Source of the DNA: Actinacidiphila fildesensis
Lineage (GTDB): Bacteria > Actinomycetota > Actinomycetes > Streptomycetales > Streptomycetaceae
DNA length: 64,000 bases
Assembly: GCF_042652185.1 (NCBI RefSeq)
Contig: NZ_JBHSIX010000003.1
Strand: one strand, 5' to 3'
Below, one piece after another: positions 48,763 to 58,202 of this stretch. The position numbers and the translations under genes are program-made. Within the stretch, counting starts at the first letter, position 1; every line of letters begins with the position of its first letter. The notes under the pieces are model-generated. The model saw only the letters and a program-made list of their open reading frames with translations, did no database searches and was not told the origin of the DNA.

Positions 48763-49773
48763 CTACTTCTCGCTGTCGAGGTGGGCCATCTGTGCCTGCG
48801 GGTAGCGCGCGCCCGCTGCCGCTCCCGCAGGGACCGCGGCCTCGATGGCCGCGAGGTCGGCCGCGTCGAAGGTGACGTCGAGGGCGCCGAGCGCCTCGGT
48901 GAGGCGGTCGCGGCGGCGCGCGCCGACGAGGGGGACGATGTCGGGGCCCTGCGCCAGCACCCAGCCGATCGCGGCCTGCGCGACGGTGACGCCCTTGGCC
49001 CCGGCGATCTTGCGGAGCGCCTCGACGAGGTCGAGGTTGCGGTCCAGGTTGTCGCCGGAGAAGCGCGGGCTCATGCCGCGGAAGTCGCCGGTGGCGCTGC
49101 TCCGGGCGGAGCGCTCGCGGGTCCAGTGGCCGCTGAGCAGTCCTCGGGAGAGGACGCCGTAGGCCGTGACGCCGATGCCCAGTTCGCGGGCGGTCGGCAG
49201 GATGTCGGCCTCGATGCCGCGGGAGAAGAGCGAGTACTCGATCTGCAGGTCCGAGATCGGAGCGGTGGCCGCGGCCCGGCGCAGGGCGTCCGCGCCGACC
49301 TCGGAGAGGCCGATGTGGCGGACGTGGCCTGCCTGGACCTGGTCGGCGATGGCGCCGACGGTCTCCTCGATCGGTACGTCGGGGTCGACGCGGGCGATCC
49401 GGTAGATGTCGATGTGGTCGGTGCCGAGGCGGTTGAGCGAGTAGGCGAGGAAGTTCTTCACGGCGGCGGGCCGGCCGTCGTAGCCGGACCAGCCGCCGTC
49501 GATGTCGCGCAGCGCGCCGAACTTGACGCTGATGACGGCCTGGTCGCGGCCCTGGGAGCTGCTGCGCAGGGCGTCACGGATGAGGAGTTCGTTGTGGCCC
49601 ATGCCGTAGAAGTCACCGGTGTCGATGAGGGTGACGCCGGCGTCGAGTGCGGCGTGGATGGTGGCGGTCGACTCGGCGTCGTCACTGACGCCGTAGAGGG
49701 CCGACATGCCCATGGCGCCGAGGCCGAGGGCGGAGACGGAGGGGCCGGTGGTTCCGAGGGTGCGCTTCAGCAC
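48763..49773 (-). CDS. Aldo/keto reductase
   Basis: 336 residues from the GTG at 49773, with AAGGAG upstream. NADPH-dependent (beta/alpha)8-barrel oxidoreductase. Catalytic tetrad: Asp and Tyr in LIDTGDFYGMGHNELLI, Lys in VISVKFGALRD; the usual His position shows DIYRIARVDP, with Ile-Ala where most AKRs have HR/H, so one catalytic residue may be replaced. NADPH-binding end: IVPLVGARRRDRLTEALGAL. Downstream of an MFS exporter in the same direction, with its own candidate operator between. Confidence 0.88.
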   Translation of the reverse strand: MLKRTLGTTGPSVSALGLGAMGMSALYGVSDDAESTATIHAALDAGVTLIDTGDFYGMGHNELLIRDALRSSSQGRDQAVISVKFGALRDIDGGWSGYDGRPAAVKNFLAYSLNRLGTDHIDIYRIARVDPDVPIEETVGAIADQVQAGHVRHIGLSEVGADALRRAAATAPISDLQIEYSLFSRGIEADILPTARELGIGVTAYGVLSRGLLSGHWTRERSARSSATGDFRGMSPRFSGDNLDRNLDLVEALRKIAGAKGVTVAQAAIGWVLAQGPDIVPLVGARRRDRLTEALGALDVTFDAADLAAIEAAVPAGAAAGARYPQAQMAHLDSEK

Positions 49774-49819
49774 GGGGTGCTCCTTGGACGAGGGGGTGAC
49801 TGAAGCATGGCATATGGAG

Positions 49820-49841
49820 TGACAGATTTCAATATTTGTCA
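49820..49841. promoter_or_regulatory. AT-rich inverted repeat upstream of the aldo/keto reductase
   Basis: TGACAGAT (49820-49827) and ATTTGTCA (49834-49841) pair at 7 of 8 positions around TTCAAT. It lies 47 bases upstream of the reductase start in a conspicuously AT-rich patch, and is the likely promoter/operator of that gene. Confidence 0.5.
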
Positions 49842-49847
49842 TTCAGT

Positions 49848-51329
49848 TTAGGAGACATGGCGCGGGAGTCGCAGGCTGAGCAGGATCGTCAGGGCGATCG
49901 CGCCGAGCTGCACGAGCAGGGTGATGACCAGGGCGTTCCGCATGCCGGCCGACGGGATCAGGGCGAGGAAGAGGGTGCCGAGCGTCGCCACGCCGAGGGC
50001 GAGGGCGGACTGCTGGGTGGTGACCATGACGCCGCTGCCGACGCCCGCGCGCTCGGCGGGCACCTCCGCGAGGACGATGCGGAAGAGCACCGGGAGCTGC
50101 AGGCCCTGGCCGAAGCCGGCCACCGCCATGCCCGGGGCGAGGGAGAGGCCGTTCAGGTGCCGCCAGTCGTGCAGGGCCGCGGCGACCAGGAGGAGGAGGC
50201 CGAGTGCCTGGATCAGGCCGCCGACCGTGACCACCCGGCTGCCGTACCGCGCGACCAGGCGCGGGCCCATCAGGGAGGCGGCGAAGAACGTGACGGCGAG
50301 CGGCGCCATCGCCATGCCGGCCGCGACCGGGCCGAAGGCCAGGCCCTGCTGCAGGGCCACCGCCATCACCAGCATGAAGCCGCCGAAGCCGATGGAGAAC
50401 GGGACGACGAGCGGCAGTCCGCGCCGGATGCCGGGCAGTTGGAAGAGGCTCGGCGGCACCAGCGGGGTGCGGCCCTGCCGGTCCGCGCGGCGCTCGACCG
50501 CGTAGAAGGCGCAGGCCGCGAACGGGAAGGCGGCGAGCGAGATCCAGGTCCACAGCGGCCAGCCGGAGGCGCGGCCCTCGGTCAGCGGCGCCAGCAGCGT
50601 CACCAGGGAGACGGCCAGCAGGACGGTGCCCGGGACGTCGATCGGGGTGGGGCGCTCGGAGCGGGTCTCGGGGATGGTGCGGGCCGCCAGGACCAGGCCG
50701 ATCAGGGCGACCGGCACGTTCACCAGGAACACCGCGCGCCATCCGGTGCCCGCGATGTCGGCGGCCACCAGGACGCCGCCGAGGATCTGCCCGGCGACCA
50801 TCGACAGGCCGGCCGTGGCGCCGTACAGGCTGAGCGCGCGGGCGCGCCGCGGTCCTGCGGTGGAGGACTGGATGGTGGCGAGCACCTGGGGGAGCATCAG
50901 CGCGGCCGCGGCGCCCTGCGCCACCCGGGCGCCGACCAGCGTCCAGGCGTCCGGCGCGAGGCCGCAGGCCAGCGAGGTCAGGCCGAAGGCGGCCATCCCG
51001 GCGAGGAAGAGCCGGCGGCGGCCGAACATGTCGCCGAGCCGCCCGCCGAGCACCAGGAGCACGGCGTACGCGGTGCCGTAGCCGGCCACCACCAGCTCCA
51101 GCAGGGCCGGTCCGGCGGCGAGGTCGCGGTCGATGGTCGGCAGCGCGACGTTGACGATGAAGAAGTCGATCAGTGGCAGGGCCGCGCCGAGCAGCACGGT
51201 GAACAGGCCGAGTGCGGTCAGTACAGGACCGGCCGGAGCGGCGGGGCCCGTGGTGGCCGGGGGAGTGCCGATGCGCGTCACCCGGGGCAGGACCAGGGCG
51301 CGGGAGGGGAGGACGGGAGTACGTTCCAT
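49848..51329 (-). CDS. MFS drug-efflux transporter (DHA2, 14 helices)
   Basis: 493 residues from the ATG at 51329; an upstream ATG at 51350 is possible. Fourteen hydrophobic segments. Motif A-like LGGRLGDMFGRRRLFLAGMA and the DHA2 signature LPLIDFFIVNVALPTIDRDL are clear. It probably exports a toxic compound with proton antiport. It runs in the same direction as the reductase (74 bases downstream) and diverges from an XRE-type regulator. Confidence 0.9.
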   Translation of the reverse strand: MERTPVLPSRALVLPRVTRIGTPPATTGPAAPAGPVLTALGLFTVLLGAALPLIDFFIVNVALPTIDRDLAAGPALLELVVAGYGTAYAVLLVLGGRLGDMFGRRRLFLAGMAAFGLTSLACGLAPDAWTLVGARVAQGAAAALMLPQVLATIQSSTAGPRRARALSLYGATAGLSMVAGQILGGVLVAADIAGTGWRAVFLVNVPVALIGLVLAARTIPETRSERPTPIDVPGTVLLAVSLVTLLAPLTEGRASGWPLWTWISLAAFPFAACAFYAVERRADRQGRTPLVPPSLFQLPGIRRGLPLVVPFSIGFGGFMLVMAVALQQGLAFGPVAAGMAMAPLAVTFFAASLMGPRLVARYGSRVVTVGGLIQALGLLLLVAAALHDWRHLNGLSLAPGMAVAGFGQGLQLPVLFRIVLAEVPAERAGVGSGVMVTTQQSALALGVATLGTLFLALIPSAGMRNALVITLLVQLGAIALTILLSLRLPRHVS

Positions 51330-51439
51330 TGGGGTCACGTGAGCAACCATGCGCCGGTTTTCAGGGTGGTACCAGAGAGCGTTTATCCAGGTATAAGAAC
51401 CACCACGCAACTGGCTCCGCGATCCGGCATGCTGGAAGC

Positions 51440-52351
51440 ATGCCTACGACGACGCCCCCCGCGCAGCACGAGTCGGACGCCGACATCAAGCGGCGCGAGC
51501 TCGCCTCGTTCCTGCGCAGCCGCCGCGAGCGCATCGCTCCCGAGCAGGTCGGACTGCCGGCGGGGCGGCGGCGCCGCACGCCCGGGCTGCGCCGCGAGGA
51601 GGTCGCGGGGCTCGCCGCGGTCGGCGTCACCTGGTACACGTGGCTGGAGCAGGCCCGGGACATCCAGGTGTCCGCGCAGGTCGCGGACGCGATCGCCCGC
51701 GCCCTGATGCTCGATCCGAACGAGCGCGTGCACCTGTTCACCCTCGCCGGGGTCGCCGACCCCAGCCCCTTCGCGGACTGCCCCGGCATGTCGGACCAGA
51801 TCCGTCTGATGCTGGAGCAGCTGGAACCGCTGCCCGCCTTCGTCGCCAACAGCCGGCACGACGTGATCGCGTACAACCGCACCTACGGGCGGCTGGTCGA
51901 CGATCTGGACGCGCGGCCCTTCGAGGACCGCAACATCATGTGGCTCGCCTTCACCGACCCGGCCTGGCGCGAGGCGCTGATCGACCGGGAAGAGGTGATC
52001 CGGCTGATGGCCGCCAAATTCCGGTCGGCGATGGCCGAGCACCTGGCGGAGCCGGCCTGGAAGTCGCTCCTCAAGCGCCTCCAGCAGGCGTCACCGGAGT
52101 TCTGCGAGGCGTGGGACCGCCATGAGGTGCTCCAGCCGGACAACCGCTCCAAGCGCTATCTGAACCCGCAGGTCGGGCTGCTCACCTTCGACTTCACCCA
52201 TCTGTGGCTCGGCCCGCGCTCCGGGCCGCGGCTCGTGACGTACACCCCGGCGGACGAGGTGACGCGTACCCGGCTGCAGCGGCTGTACGAGCTGTGCGGC
52301 CCTGCCGCGAGTGACGCGCGGCCCGTTCTCGCGTCGGCGGGCCGGTCGTAG
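51440..52351 (+). CDS. XRE/MmyB-type transcriptional regulator
   Basis: 303 residues from the ATG at 51440. N-terminal helix-turn-helix (about 18-75): RRELASFLRSRRERIAPEQV, TPGLRREEVAGLAAVGVTWY. The C-terminal MmyB-like ligand-binding PAS domain reads LPAFVANSRHDVIAYNRTYG, NIMWLAFTDPAWREAL. Members often control a divergent oxidoreductase or transporter, here the MFS exporter and reductase. Its stop is directly adjacent (no gap) to the convergent second MFS gene. Confidence 0.92.
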   Translation: MPTTTPPAQHESDADIKRRELASFLRSRRERIAPEQVGLPAGRRRRTPGLRREEVAGLAAVGVTWYTWLEQARDIQVSAQVADAIARALMLDPNERVHLFTLAGVADPSPFADCPGMSDQIRLMLEQLEPLPAFVANSRHDVIAYNRTYGRLVDDLDARPFEDRNIMWLAFTDPAWREALIDREEVIRLMAAKFRSAMAEHLAEPAWKSLLKRLQQASPEFCEAWDRHEVLQPDNRSKRYLNPQVGLLTFDFTHLWLGPRSGPRLVTYTPADEVTRTRLQRLYELCGPAASDARPVLASAGRS

Positions 52352-53776
52352 TCAGGAGTTCGTGACCGCTTCGGTCCCGACGGTCAGGGGCGCCGGTTCC
52401 CGGAACCGCGCCGCGGCCCGTTCCGCGGTCCCGGCGGCCCAGCGGCCGGTGGTCAGCGTGCCGAGGAGCAGGACGACGGCGCCGCAGCCCGCGATGATCC
52501 ACCAGGCGGTGGTGTGCAGCCCGGCGGCGATGGCGGCGCCGATCACGGCGACCCCGAGCGACTGCCCGACCTGGCGGCTGGTGGAGGCGACGGCGGCGGC
52601 CACCCCGGCCTGCGAGCGCGGCATCCCGGACACGGCGGTGTTGGTGATCGGCGCGTTGACCAGACCGAACCCGATGCCGAAGAGGACGTACGAGGTGAAC
52701 AGCAGTGTGTTGGAGGACTCGGCGTCCAGGGCCGCGAACATCACACCGCTGATCGTCATCGCCGTACCCGCGAGCACCAGCGACAGCCGTGGCCCCCGGT
52801 TGCCGACCAGCCGCCCGGACAGCGGGGCGAAGACCAGGCACATGACGGCCATCGGCAGCATGTAGAGCCCGGCGTCGAGGGCGGAGAGACCGCGGGTGTT
52901 CTGCAGGTACAGGGTGTTGAGGAAGAGGAAGCCGCCGAGCGCCGCGAACGCGCTCACCGCTATGACCGTCGCGCCGCTGAAGGGCGCGCTACGGAAGAAG
53001 CCGAGCTCGATCAGCGGGTCCACGCGGCGCCGCTCGTAGCTGAGCAGCCCGGCGAGCGAGCCGATGGCGACCGCCAGGCAGCCGAGGATCAGCGCCGACG
53101 TCCAGCCCGCGTCCGGCGCCTCGATGATCGCGTACGTCAGGGAGCCGAGCAGGGCGATGACGAACAGCTGGCCGACCGGGTCCACCCGGCGCGGCTTGGG
53201 GGCGCGCGACTCGGGCACGTAGCGGGCGGTCAGGGCCAGCGCGAGCAGTCCGACCGGGAGGTTGATCCAGAAGATGGAACGCCAGCCGACGGTCTGCACG
53301 AGCAGTCCGCCGAGCACCGGGCCCGCCGCCATGCTGACGCCGACGACGCCGCCCCACACCCCGATCGCGCGGGCGCGCTCCCGGGGGTCGGTGAAGGTGT
53401 TGGTGATGATCGACATCGCGACGGGGTTGAGCATCGAGCCGCCGACCGCCTGCACCATCCGGAAGACGACCAGCCAGTTGAGGCTGGGCGCCAGGCTGCA
53501 GAGCACCGAGCCCGCGGTGAAGAGCACCAGACCGGTCTGGAAGACCCGGCGGCGGCCGATCCGGTCGGCCGTCGAGCCGGCCAGCATCAGCAGCGAGGCC
53601 AGCACCAGCGTGTACGCGTCGATCGTCCACTGCAGACCGGAGACCGAGGCGTGCAGTTCCTTCTGCAGGGAGGGCAGCGCCACATTGAGGATGGTGTTGT
53701 CGAGGCTGACCATGAGCAGGCTCATGCAGCAGATCGCCAGCACGAGCATGCGGCGCCGGGGGCTCAGTTCCGGCAC
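52352..53776 (-). CDS. MFS drug-efflux transporter (DHA2, EmrB/QacA type)
   Basis: 474 residues from the GTG at 53776 with AGGAGG upstream. Fourteen predicted helices. Signatures: MVSLDNTILNVALPSLQKEL (motif D1), LAGSTADRIGRRRVFQTGLV (motif A), GVVGVSMAAGPVLGGLLVQT (motif C, antiporter). Likely a proton-coupled exporter of drugs or antibiotics. Convergent with the XRE gene with no intervening base. Divergent from dusB. Confidence 0.92.
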   Translation of the reverse strand: MPELSPRRRMLVLAICCMSLLMVSLDNTILNVALPSLQKELHASVSGLQWTIDAYTLVLASLLMLAGSTADRIGRRRVFQTGLVLFTAGSVLCSLAPSLNWLVVFRMVQAVGGSMLNPVAMSIITNTFTDPRERARAIGVWGGVVGVSMAAGPVLGGLLVQTVGWRSIFWINLPVGLLALALTARYVPESRAPKPRRVDPVGQLFVIALLGSLTYAIIEAPDAGWTSALILGCLAVAIGSLAGLLSYERRRVDPLIELGFFRSAPFSGATVIAVSAFAALGGFLFLNTLYLQNTRGLSALDAGLYMLPMAVMCLVFAPLSGRLVGNRGPRLSLVLAGTAMTISGVMFAALDAESSNTLLFTSYVLFGIGFGLVNAPITNTAVSGMPRSQAGVAAAVASTSRQVGQSLGVAVIGAAIAAGLHTTAWWIIAGCGAVVLLLGTLTTGRWAAGTAERAAARFREPAPLTVGTEAVTNS

Positions 53777-53880
53777 TTGGGCCTCCTGGGATCGGCCGTT
53801 CTCCGCCCTCGTGGCCAAGGGCACACATATACGTGAACGGTACATCGAAATCCCCGTCCGGCGTACGCGACAATGGGGCC

Positions 53881-55023
53881 ATGACCGCTGACGCCACCAT
53901 GCCACTTCAGATCGGCCCGCACACGGTGTCGCCGCCCGTGGTGCTCGCCCCCATGGCCGGCATCACCAACGCGCCCTTCCGCACGCTGTGCCGTGAGTTC
54001 TCCGGCGGCAAGGGGTTGTTCGTCAGCGAGATGATCACCACCCGCGCCCTCGTCGAGCGGGACTCCAAGACGCTGCGGCTGATCCGCTTCGACGCGACCG
54101 AGAAGCCGCGCTCCATCCAGCTCTACGGCGTCGACCCGGTGACCGTCGGCAAGGCCGTCCGCATGATCGCGGACGAGGGCCTGGCCGACCACATCGACCT
54201 CAACTTCGGCTGCCCGGTCCCCAAGGTGACCCGCAAGGGCGGCGGCTCGGCCCTCCCGTACAAGCGGAACCTGCTGCGCTCCATCCTGCGCGAGGCGGTC
54301 GGCAACGCGGGCGACCTGCCGGTCACCATCAAGATGCGCAAGGGCATCGACGACGACCACCTGACGTACCTCGACGCGGGCCGGATCGCGGTCGAGGAGG
54401 GCGTCACCGCGGTCGCCCTGCACGGCCGCACCGCCGCACAGCACTACGGCGGCACCGCCGACTGGGACGCCATCGCCCGCCTCAAGGAGCACGTCCCGGA
54501 GATCCCGGTGCTCGGCAACGGCGACATCTGGCGCGCCGACGACGCGCTGCGCATGATGCGCGAGACCGGCGCCGACGGCGTCGTGGTCGGCCGCGGCTGC
54601 CTCGGCCGCCCCTGGATCTTCGGCGACCTGGTCAGCGCCATGGAGGGCGGGGACGCCCAGGCCCGGCCGACCTTCAAGGAGGTCGCCGTCGTCATGCGGC
54701 GGCACGCCGAGCTGCTCGGCGAGTGGATCGGCGACGAGGAGCGCGGAGTGATCGACTTCCGCAAGCACGTCGCCTGGTACACCAAGGGCTTCTCGGTCGG
54801 CTCCCAGCTGCGCCGCAGCCTCGCCGTCTCTTCCTCCCTCGCCGAGCTGGACGAGCACCTGGCCGCCGTGGACCTCGACCAGCCCTGGCCCGAGAGCGCC
54901 GAGGGCCCGCGCGGCCGCACCGCGGGCAACAACCGCGTCGTCCTCCCGGACGGCTGGCTGAACGACCCGTACGACTGCGCCGCCGTCAGCCCGGAAGCCG
55001 AACTGGACACGTCGGGCGGCTGA
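53881..55023 (+). CDS. tRNA-dihydrouridine synthase (Dus family)
   Basis: 380 residues from the ATG at 53881. FMN enzyme that reduces uridines in tRNA. FMN-binding barrel: PPVVLAPMAGITNAPFRTLC, SIQLYGVDPVTVGKAVRMI, and the active-site Cys111 in LNFGCPVPKVTRKGGGSAL. The tail VLGNGDIWRADDALRMMRET and GCLGRPWIFGDL is typical; the C-terminal helical tRNA-binding domain runs from about 270. It is DusB-like by order of motifs. The next 440 bases (55024-55463) hold no gene. Confidence 0.94.
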   Translation: MTADATMPLQIGPHTVSPPVVLAPMAGITNAPFRTLCREFSGGKGLFVSEMITTRALVERDSKTLRLIRFDATEKPRSIQLYGVDPVTVGKAVRMIADEGLADHIDLNFGCPVPKVTRKGGGSALPYKRNLLRSILREAVGNAGDLPVTIKMRKGIDDDHLTYLDAGRIAVEEGVTAVALHGRTAAQHYGGTADWDAIARLKEHVPEIPVLGNGDIWRADDALRMMRETGADGVVVGRGCLGRPWIFGDLVSAMEGGDAQARPTFKEVAVVMRRHAELLGEWIGDEERGVIDFRKHVAWYTKGFSVGSQLRRSLAVSSSLAELDEHLAAVDLDQPWPESAEGPRGRTAGNNRVVLPDGWLNDPYDCAAVSPEAELDTSGG

Positions 55024-55170
55024 CGTCCTCGCCGGACGTCCTCGCCGTCCTCGGGCGTCCGAAAGGTGAGATGGGGCGTCCAGCGGGGCCTCCGGGACCG
55101 CGTGATTCACGCCACGTTTGATGGGGGTTGCGCTCAAATGAGCGCAGAGGCATGACTGCATCTCTCCAAA

Positions 55171-55191
55171 GGATGGCACTCAGTGCCATCC
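55171..55191. promoter_or_regulatory. 21-bp perfect palindrome upstream of ppdK
   Basis: GGATGGCACT, one central C, then AGTGCCATCC (55171-55191). It lies in the 440-base gap 55024-55463, about 273 bases before the ppdK start. The gap also has several GGTGATC/GGATCACC motifs (55222-55300) and a promoter-like stretch TTACTTTCGATCTAGT near 55313. No gene is evident in the gap. Confidence 0.55.
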
Positions 55192-55418
55192 CGGCTTCTC
55201 CACTTGATCAACGATTTCTCACGCAGGGTGATCTCTGATGGGTGATCGCACCACGCTGCGCGGTCGTCGATTCGACAAGTGAACGGAATCCGGTGTGGAT
55301 CACCGGGGCGCGTTACTTTCGATCTAGTGGCAGACGGGTGGTTACGGCCGTCTGATGTGGTGATGGACGTGCTGCAAAGCCTTGGGAATGGGTACGCTCC
55401 CCGCCGTCAGGGCATCCC

Positions 55419-55442
55419 TCCCCCAGACCCTGTCCGGGGGGA
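55419..55442. repeat. Palindromic repeat just upstream of the ppdK ribosome-binding site
   Basis: TCCCCCAGA, ccctg, TCCGGGGGGA (55419-55442) is a GC-rich palindrome of the same general kind as those at 2212 and 48665, with a different loop. It ends 8 bases before the GAGGAG ribosome-binding site of ppdK and could fold in the mRNA leader. Confidence 0.5.
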
Positions 55443-55463
55443 CCTCACGAGGAGTCGAGTCCC

Positions 55464-58175
55464 GTGTCGGAACAGGTATCGCAGAAGTTCGTCTACGACT
55501 TCACTGAGGGCAACAAGGAACTCAAGGACCTGCTCGGCGGAAAAGGTGCGAACCTCGCCGAGATGACCAACCTCGGTCTGCCCGTCCCTCCGGGCTTCGT
55601 CATCACGACCGAGGCGTGCAAGGTCTACCTGGACTCCGGCCACGAACCGGCGGAGCTCCGCGACGAGGTGAGTGCGCACCTCGACGCCCTCGAGCAGAAG
55701 ATGGGCAAGAAGCTCGGGCAGCCGGACAACCCGCTGCTGGTGTCCGTGCGGTCCGGGGCCAAGTTCTCCATGCCCGGCATGATGGACACCGTCCTGAACA
55801 TCGGCATGTCCGACGCCTCGGTGGCCGGGCTCGCCGCCCAGGCCGGGGACGAGCGCTTCGCGTGGGACTCCTACCGCCGGCTGCTGCAGATGTTCGGCAA
55901 GACCGTCATGGGCGTGGACGGCGAGCTCTTCGAGGAGGCCCTCGAGGAGATCAAGCGCGCCAAGGGCGCCGAGAGCGACCTCGGGCTCGACGCGGCCGAC
56001 CTCCAGCAGCTCGTGGAGGAGTTCAAGGGCATCGTGCTCAAGGAGACGGGCCGCGAGTTCCCGCAGGAGCCGCGTGAGCAGATGGACCTCGCCGTGCGCG
56101 CGGTCTTCGACTCGTGGAACACCGACCGCGCCAAGCTCTACCGCCGCCAGGAGCGCATCCCCGGCGACCTCGGCACGGCCGTCAACATCTGCTCCATGGT
56201 CTTCGGCAACCTCGGCCCCGACTCGGGCACCGGCGTCGCCTTCACCCGTGACCCGGCTACCGGCCACCAGGGCGTCTACGGCGACTACCTGCAGAACGCG
56301 CAGGGCGAGGACGTCGTCGCGGGTATCCGCAACACCGTGCCGCTCGCCGATCTCGAAGGCCTCGACAAGGCGTCGTACGACCAGCTCATGCAGATCATGA
56401 CGACGCTCGAAACGCACTACAAGGACCTGTGCGACATCGAGTTCACCATCGAGCGCGGCCATCTGTGGATGCTGCAGACCCGCGTCGGCAAGCGCACGGC
56501 GGCGGCCGCCTTCCGGATCGCCACCCAGCTCGTCGACCAGGGCCTGATCGACGAGGCCGAGGCGCTGCAGCGGGTCAACGGAGCGCAGCTCGCGCAGCTG
56601 ATGTTCCCGCGCTTCGAGGAGGACTCGAAGGTCACGCGGCTCGGCTGGGGCATCGCCGCCTCGCCCGGCGCGGCCGTCGGCAAGGCCGTCTTCGACTCGT
56701 ACACCGCCGTCAAGTGGTCGCGGTCCGGCGAGAAGGTCATCCTGATCCGCCGCGAGACCAACCCGGACGACCTCAACGGCATGATCGCCGCCGAGGGGAT
56801 CCTGACCTCACGCGGCGGCAAGACCTCGCACGCCGCCGTCGTCGCCCGCGGCATGGGCAAGACCTGTGTGTGCGGCGCCGAGGAGCTGGAGGTCGACACC
56901 AAGCGGCGCCGGATGACCGCGCCGGGCGGGATCGTCATCGAGGAGGGCGACGTCGTCTCCATCGACGGCTCCTCCGGCAAGGTCTACCTCGGTGAGGTGC
57001 CGGTCGTCCCGTCCCCGGTCGTCGAGTACTTCGAGGGCCGGATGCACGCGGGCGCCGACGACGCCGACGAACTCGTCCAGGCCGTGCACCGGATCATGGC
57101 CTACGCCGACCGGGTCCGCCGGCTGCGGGTACGGGCCAACGCCGACAACGCCGAGGACGCCAACCGCGCGCGGCGCTTCGGCGCCCAGGGCATCGGCCTG
57201 TGCCGTACCGAGCACATGTTCCTCGGCGAGCGGCGCGAGCTGGTCGAGCGGCTGATCCTCGCCGACACCGACAGCGAGCGCGACGAGGCACTGGGTGCCT
57301 TGCTGCCGCTGCAGAAGGCCGACTTCATCGAGCTCTTCGAGGCGATGGACGGCCTGCCGGTGACGGTGCGCCTCCTCGACCCGCCGCTGCACGAGTTCCT
57401 GCCCGACATCACCGAGCTGTCGGTGCGGGTGGCGCTCGCGGAGTCCCGCAAGGACGCCAACGAGAACGATCTGCGCCTGCTGCAGGCCGTCCACAAGCTC
57501 CACGAGCAGAACCCGATGCTCGGCCTGCGCGGTGTCCGGCTCGGCCTCGTCATCCCCGGTCTGTTCTCGATGCAGGTACGGGCGATCGCCGAAGCGGCCG
57601 CGCACCGCAAGAACATGAAGGGCGATCCGCGTCCGGAGATCATGATTCCGCTCGTGGGCACCGTCCAGGAGCTGGAGATCGTCCGCGAGGAGGCCGAGAA
57701 GGTCATCGCCGAGGTGGAGGCCGCCACCGGCATAAACCTCAAGCTGACGCTCGGCACGATGATCGAACTGCCGCGCGCCGCGCTGACCGCGGGCCAGATC
57801 GCCGAGGCCGCGGAGTTCTTCTCCTTCGGCACGAACGACCTGACCCAGACGGTGTGGGGCTTCTCCCGCGACGACGTGGAGGCCTCGTTCTTCACCGCGT
57901 ACCTGGAGAAGGGCATCTTCGGCGTCTCCCCGTTCGAGACCATCGACCGGGACGGTGTCGGCGCCCTCATCCGCTCCGCCTGCGAAGCCGGCCGCGCGGC
58001 GCGCCCCGGCCTCAAGCTCGGCGTCTGCGGCGAGCACGGCGGCGACCCCGAGTCCGTCCACTTCTTCCACGAGGTCGGACTCGACTACGTCTCCTGCTCC
58101 CCGTTCCGCATCCCGGTGGCCCGCCTCGAAGCGGGCCGCGCGGCGGCGGACCCGTCCGGCAACGACAGCCGGTGA
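55464..58175 (+). CDS. ppdK: Pyruvate, phosphate dikinase
   Basis: 903 residues from the GTG at 55464, with GAGGAG upstream. Converts pyruvate, ATP and phosphate to phosphoenolpyruvate, AMP and PPi (or the reverse). The nucleotide-binding domain begins FTEGNKELKDLLGGKGANLA and holds SVRSGAKFSMPGMMDTVLN. The swivelling domain contains TSRGGKTSHAAVVARGMGKT with catalytic His456. The C-terminal PEP-binding barrel has GIGLCRTEHMFL, EIMIPLVGTVQELE and SFGTNDLTQTVWGFSRDD. Full family length. A strong terminator follows. Confidence 0.97.
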   Translation: MSEQVSQKFVYDFTEGNKELKDLLGGKGANLAEMTNLGLPVPPGFVITTEACKVYLDSGHEPAELRDEVSAHLDALEQKMGKKLGQPDNPLLVSVRSGAKFSMPGMMDTVLNIGMSDASVAGLAAQAGDERFAWDSYRRLLQMFGKTVMGVDGELFEEALEEIKRAKGAESDLGLDAADLQQLVEEFKGIVLKETGREFPQEPREQMDLAVRAVFDSWNTDRAKLYRRQERIPGDLGTAVNICSMVFGNLGPDSGTGVAFTRDPATGHQGVYGDYLQNAQGEDVVAGIRNTVPLADLEGLDKASYDQLMQIMTTLETHYKDLCDIEFTIERGHLWMLQTRVGKRTAAAAFRIATQLVDQGLIDEAEALQRVNGAQLAQLMFPRFEEDSKVTRLGWGIAASPGAAVGKAVFDSYTAVKWSRSGEKVILIRRETNPDDLNGMIAAEGILTSRGGKTSHAAVVARGMGKTCVCGAEELEVDTKRRRMTAPGGIVIEEGDVVSIDGSSGKVYLGEVPVVPSPVVEYFEGRMHAGADDADELVQAVHRIMAYADRVRRLRVRANADNAEDANRARRFGAQGIGLCRTEHMFLGERRELVERLILADTDSERDEALGALLPLQKADFIELFEAMDGLPVTVRLLDPPLHEFLPDITELSVRVALAESRKDANENDLRLLQAVHKLHEQNPMLGLRGVRLGLVIPGLFSMQVRAIAEAAAHRKNMKGDPRPEIMIPLVGTVQELEIVREEAEKVIAEVEAATGINLKLTLGTMIELPRAALTAGQIAEAAEFFSFGTNDLTQTVWGFSRDDVEASFFTAYLEKGIFGVSPFETIDRDGVGALIRSACEAGRAARPGLKLGVCGEHGGDPESVHFFHEVGLDYVSCSPFRIPVARLEAGRAAADPSGNDSR

Positions 58176-58202
58176 CCCCGTAGAACCATCTCCACCCTCA
58201 CC

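Noticed and set aside
55171..55191. HrcA/CIRCE operator
   Set aside because: The half-site GGCACT/AGTGCC is similar, but CIRCE needs a 9-base spacer; here the arms abut around one base.
55279..55566. Plus-strand frame before and into ppdK
   Set aside because: It overlaps the ppdK start in another frame and covers the promoter region; composition is not coding-like.
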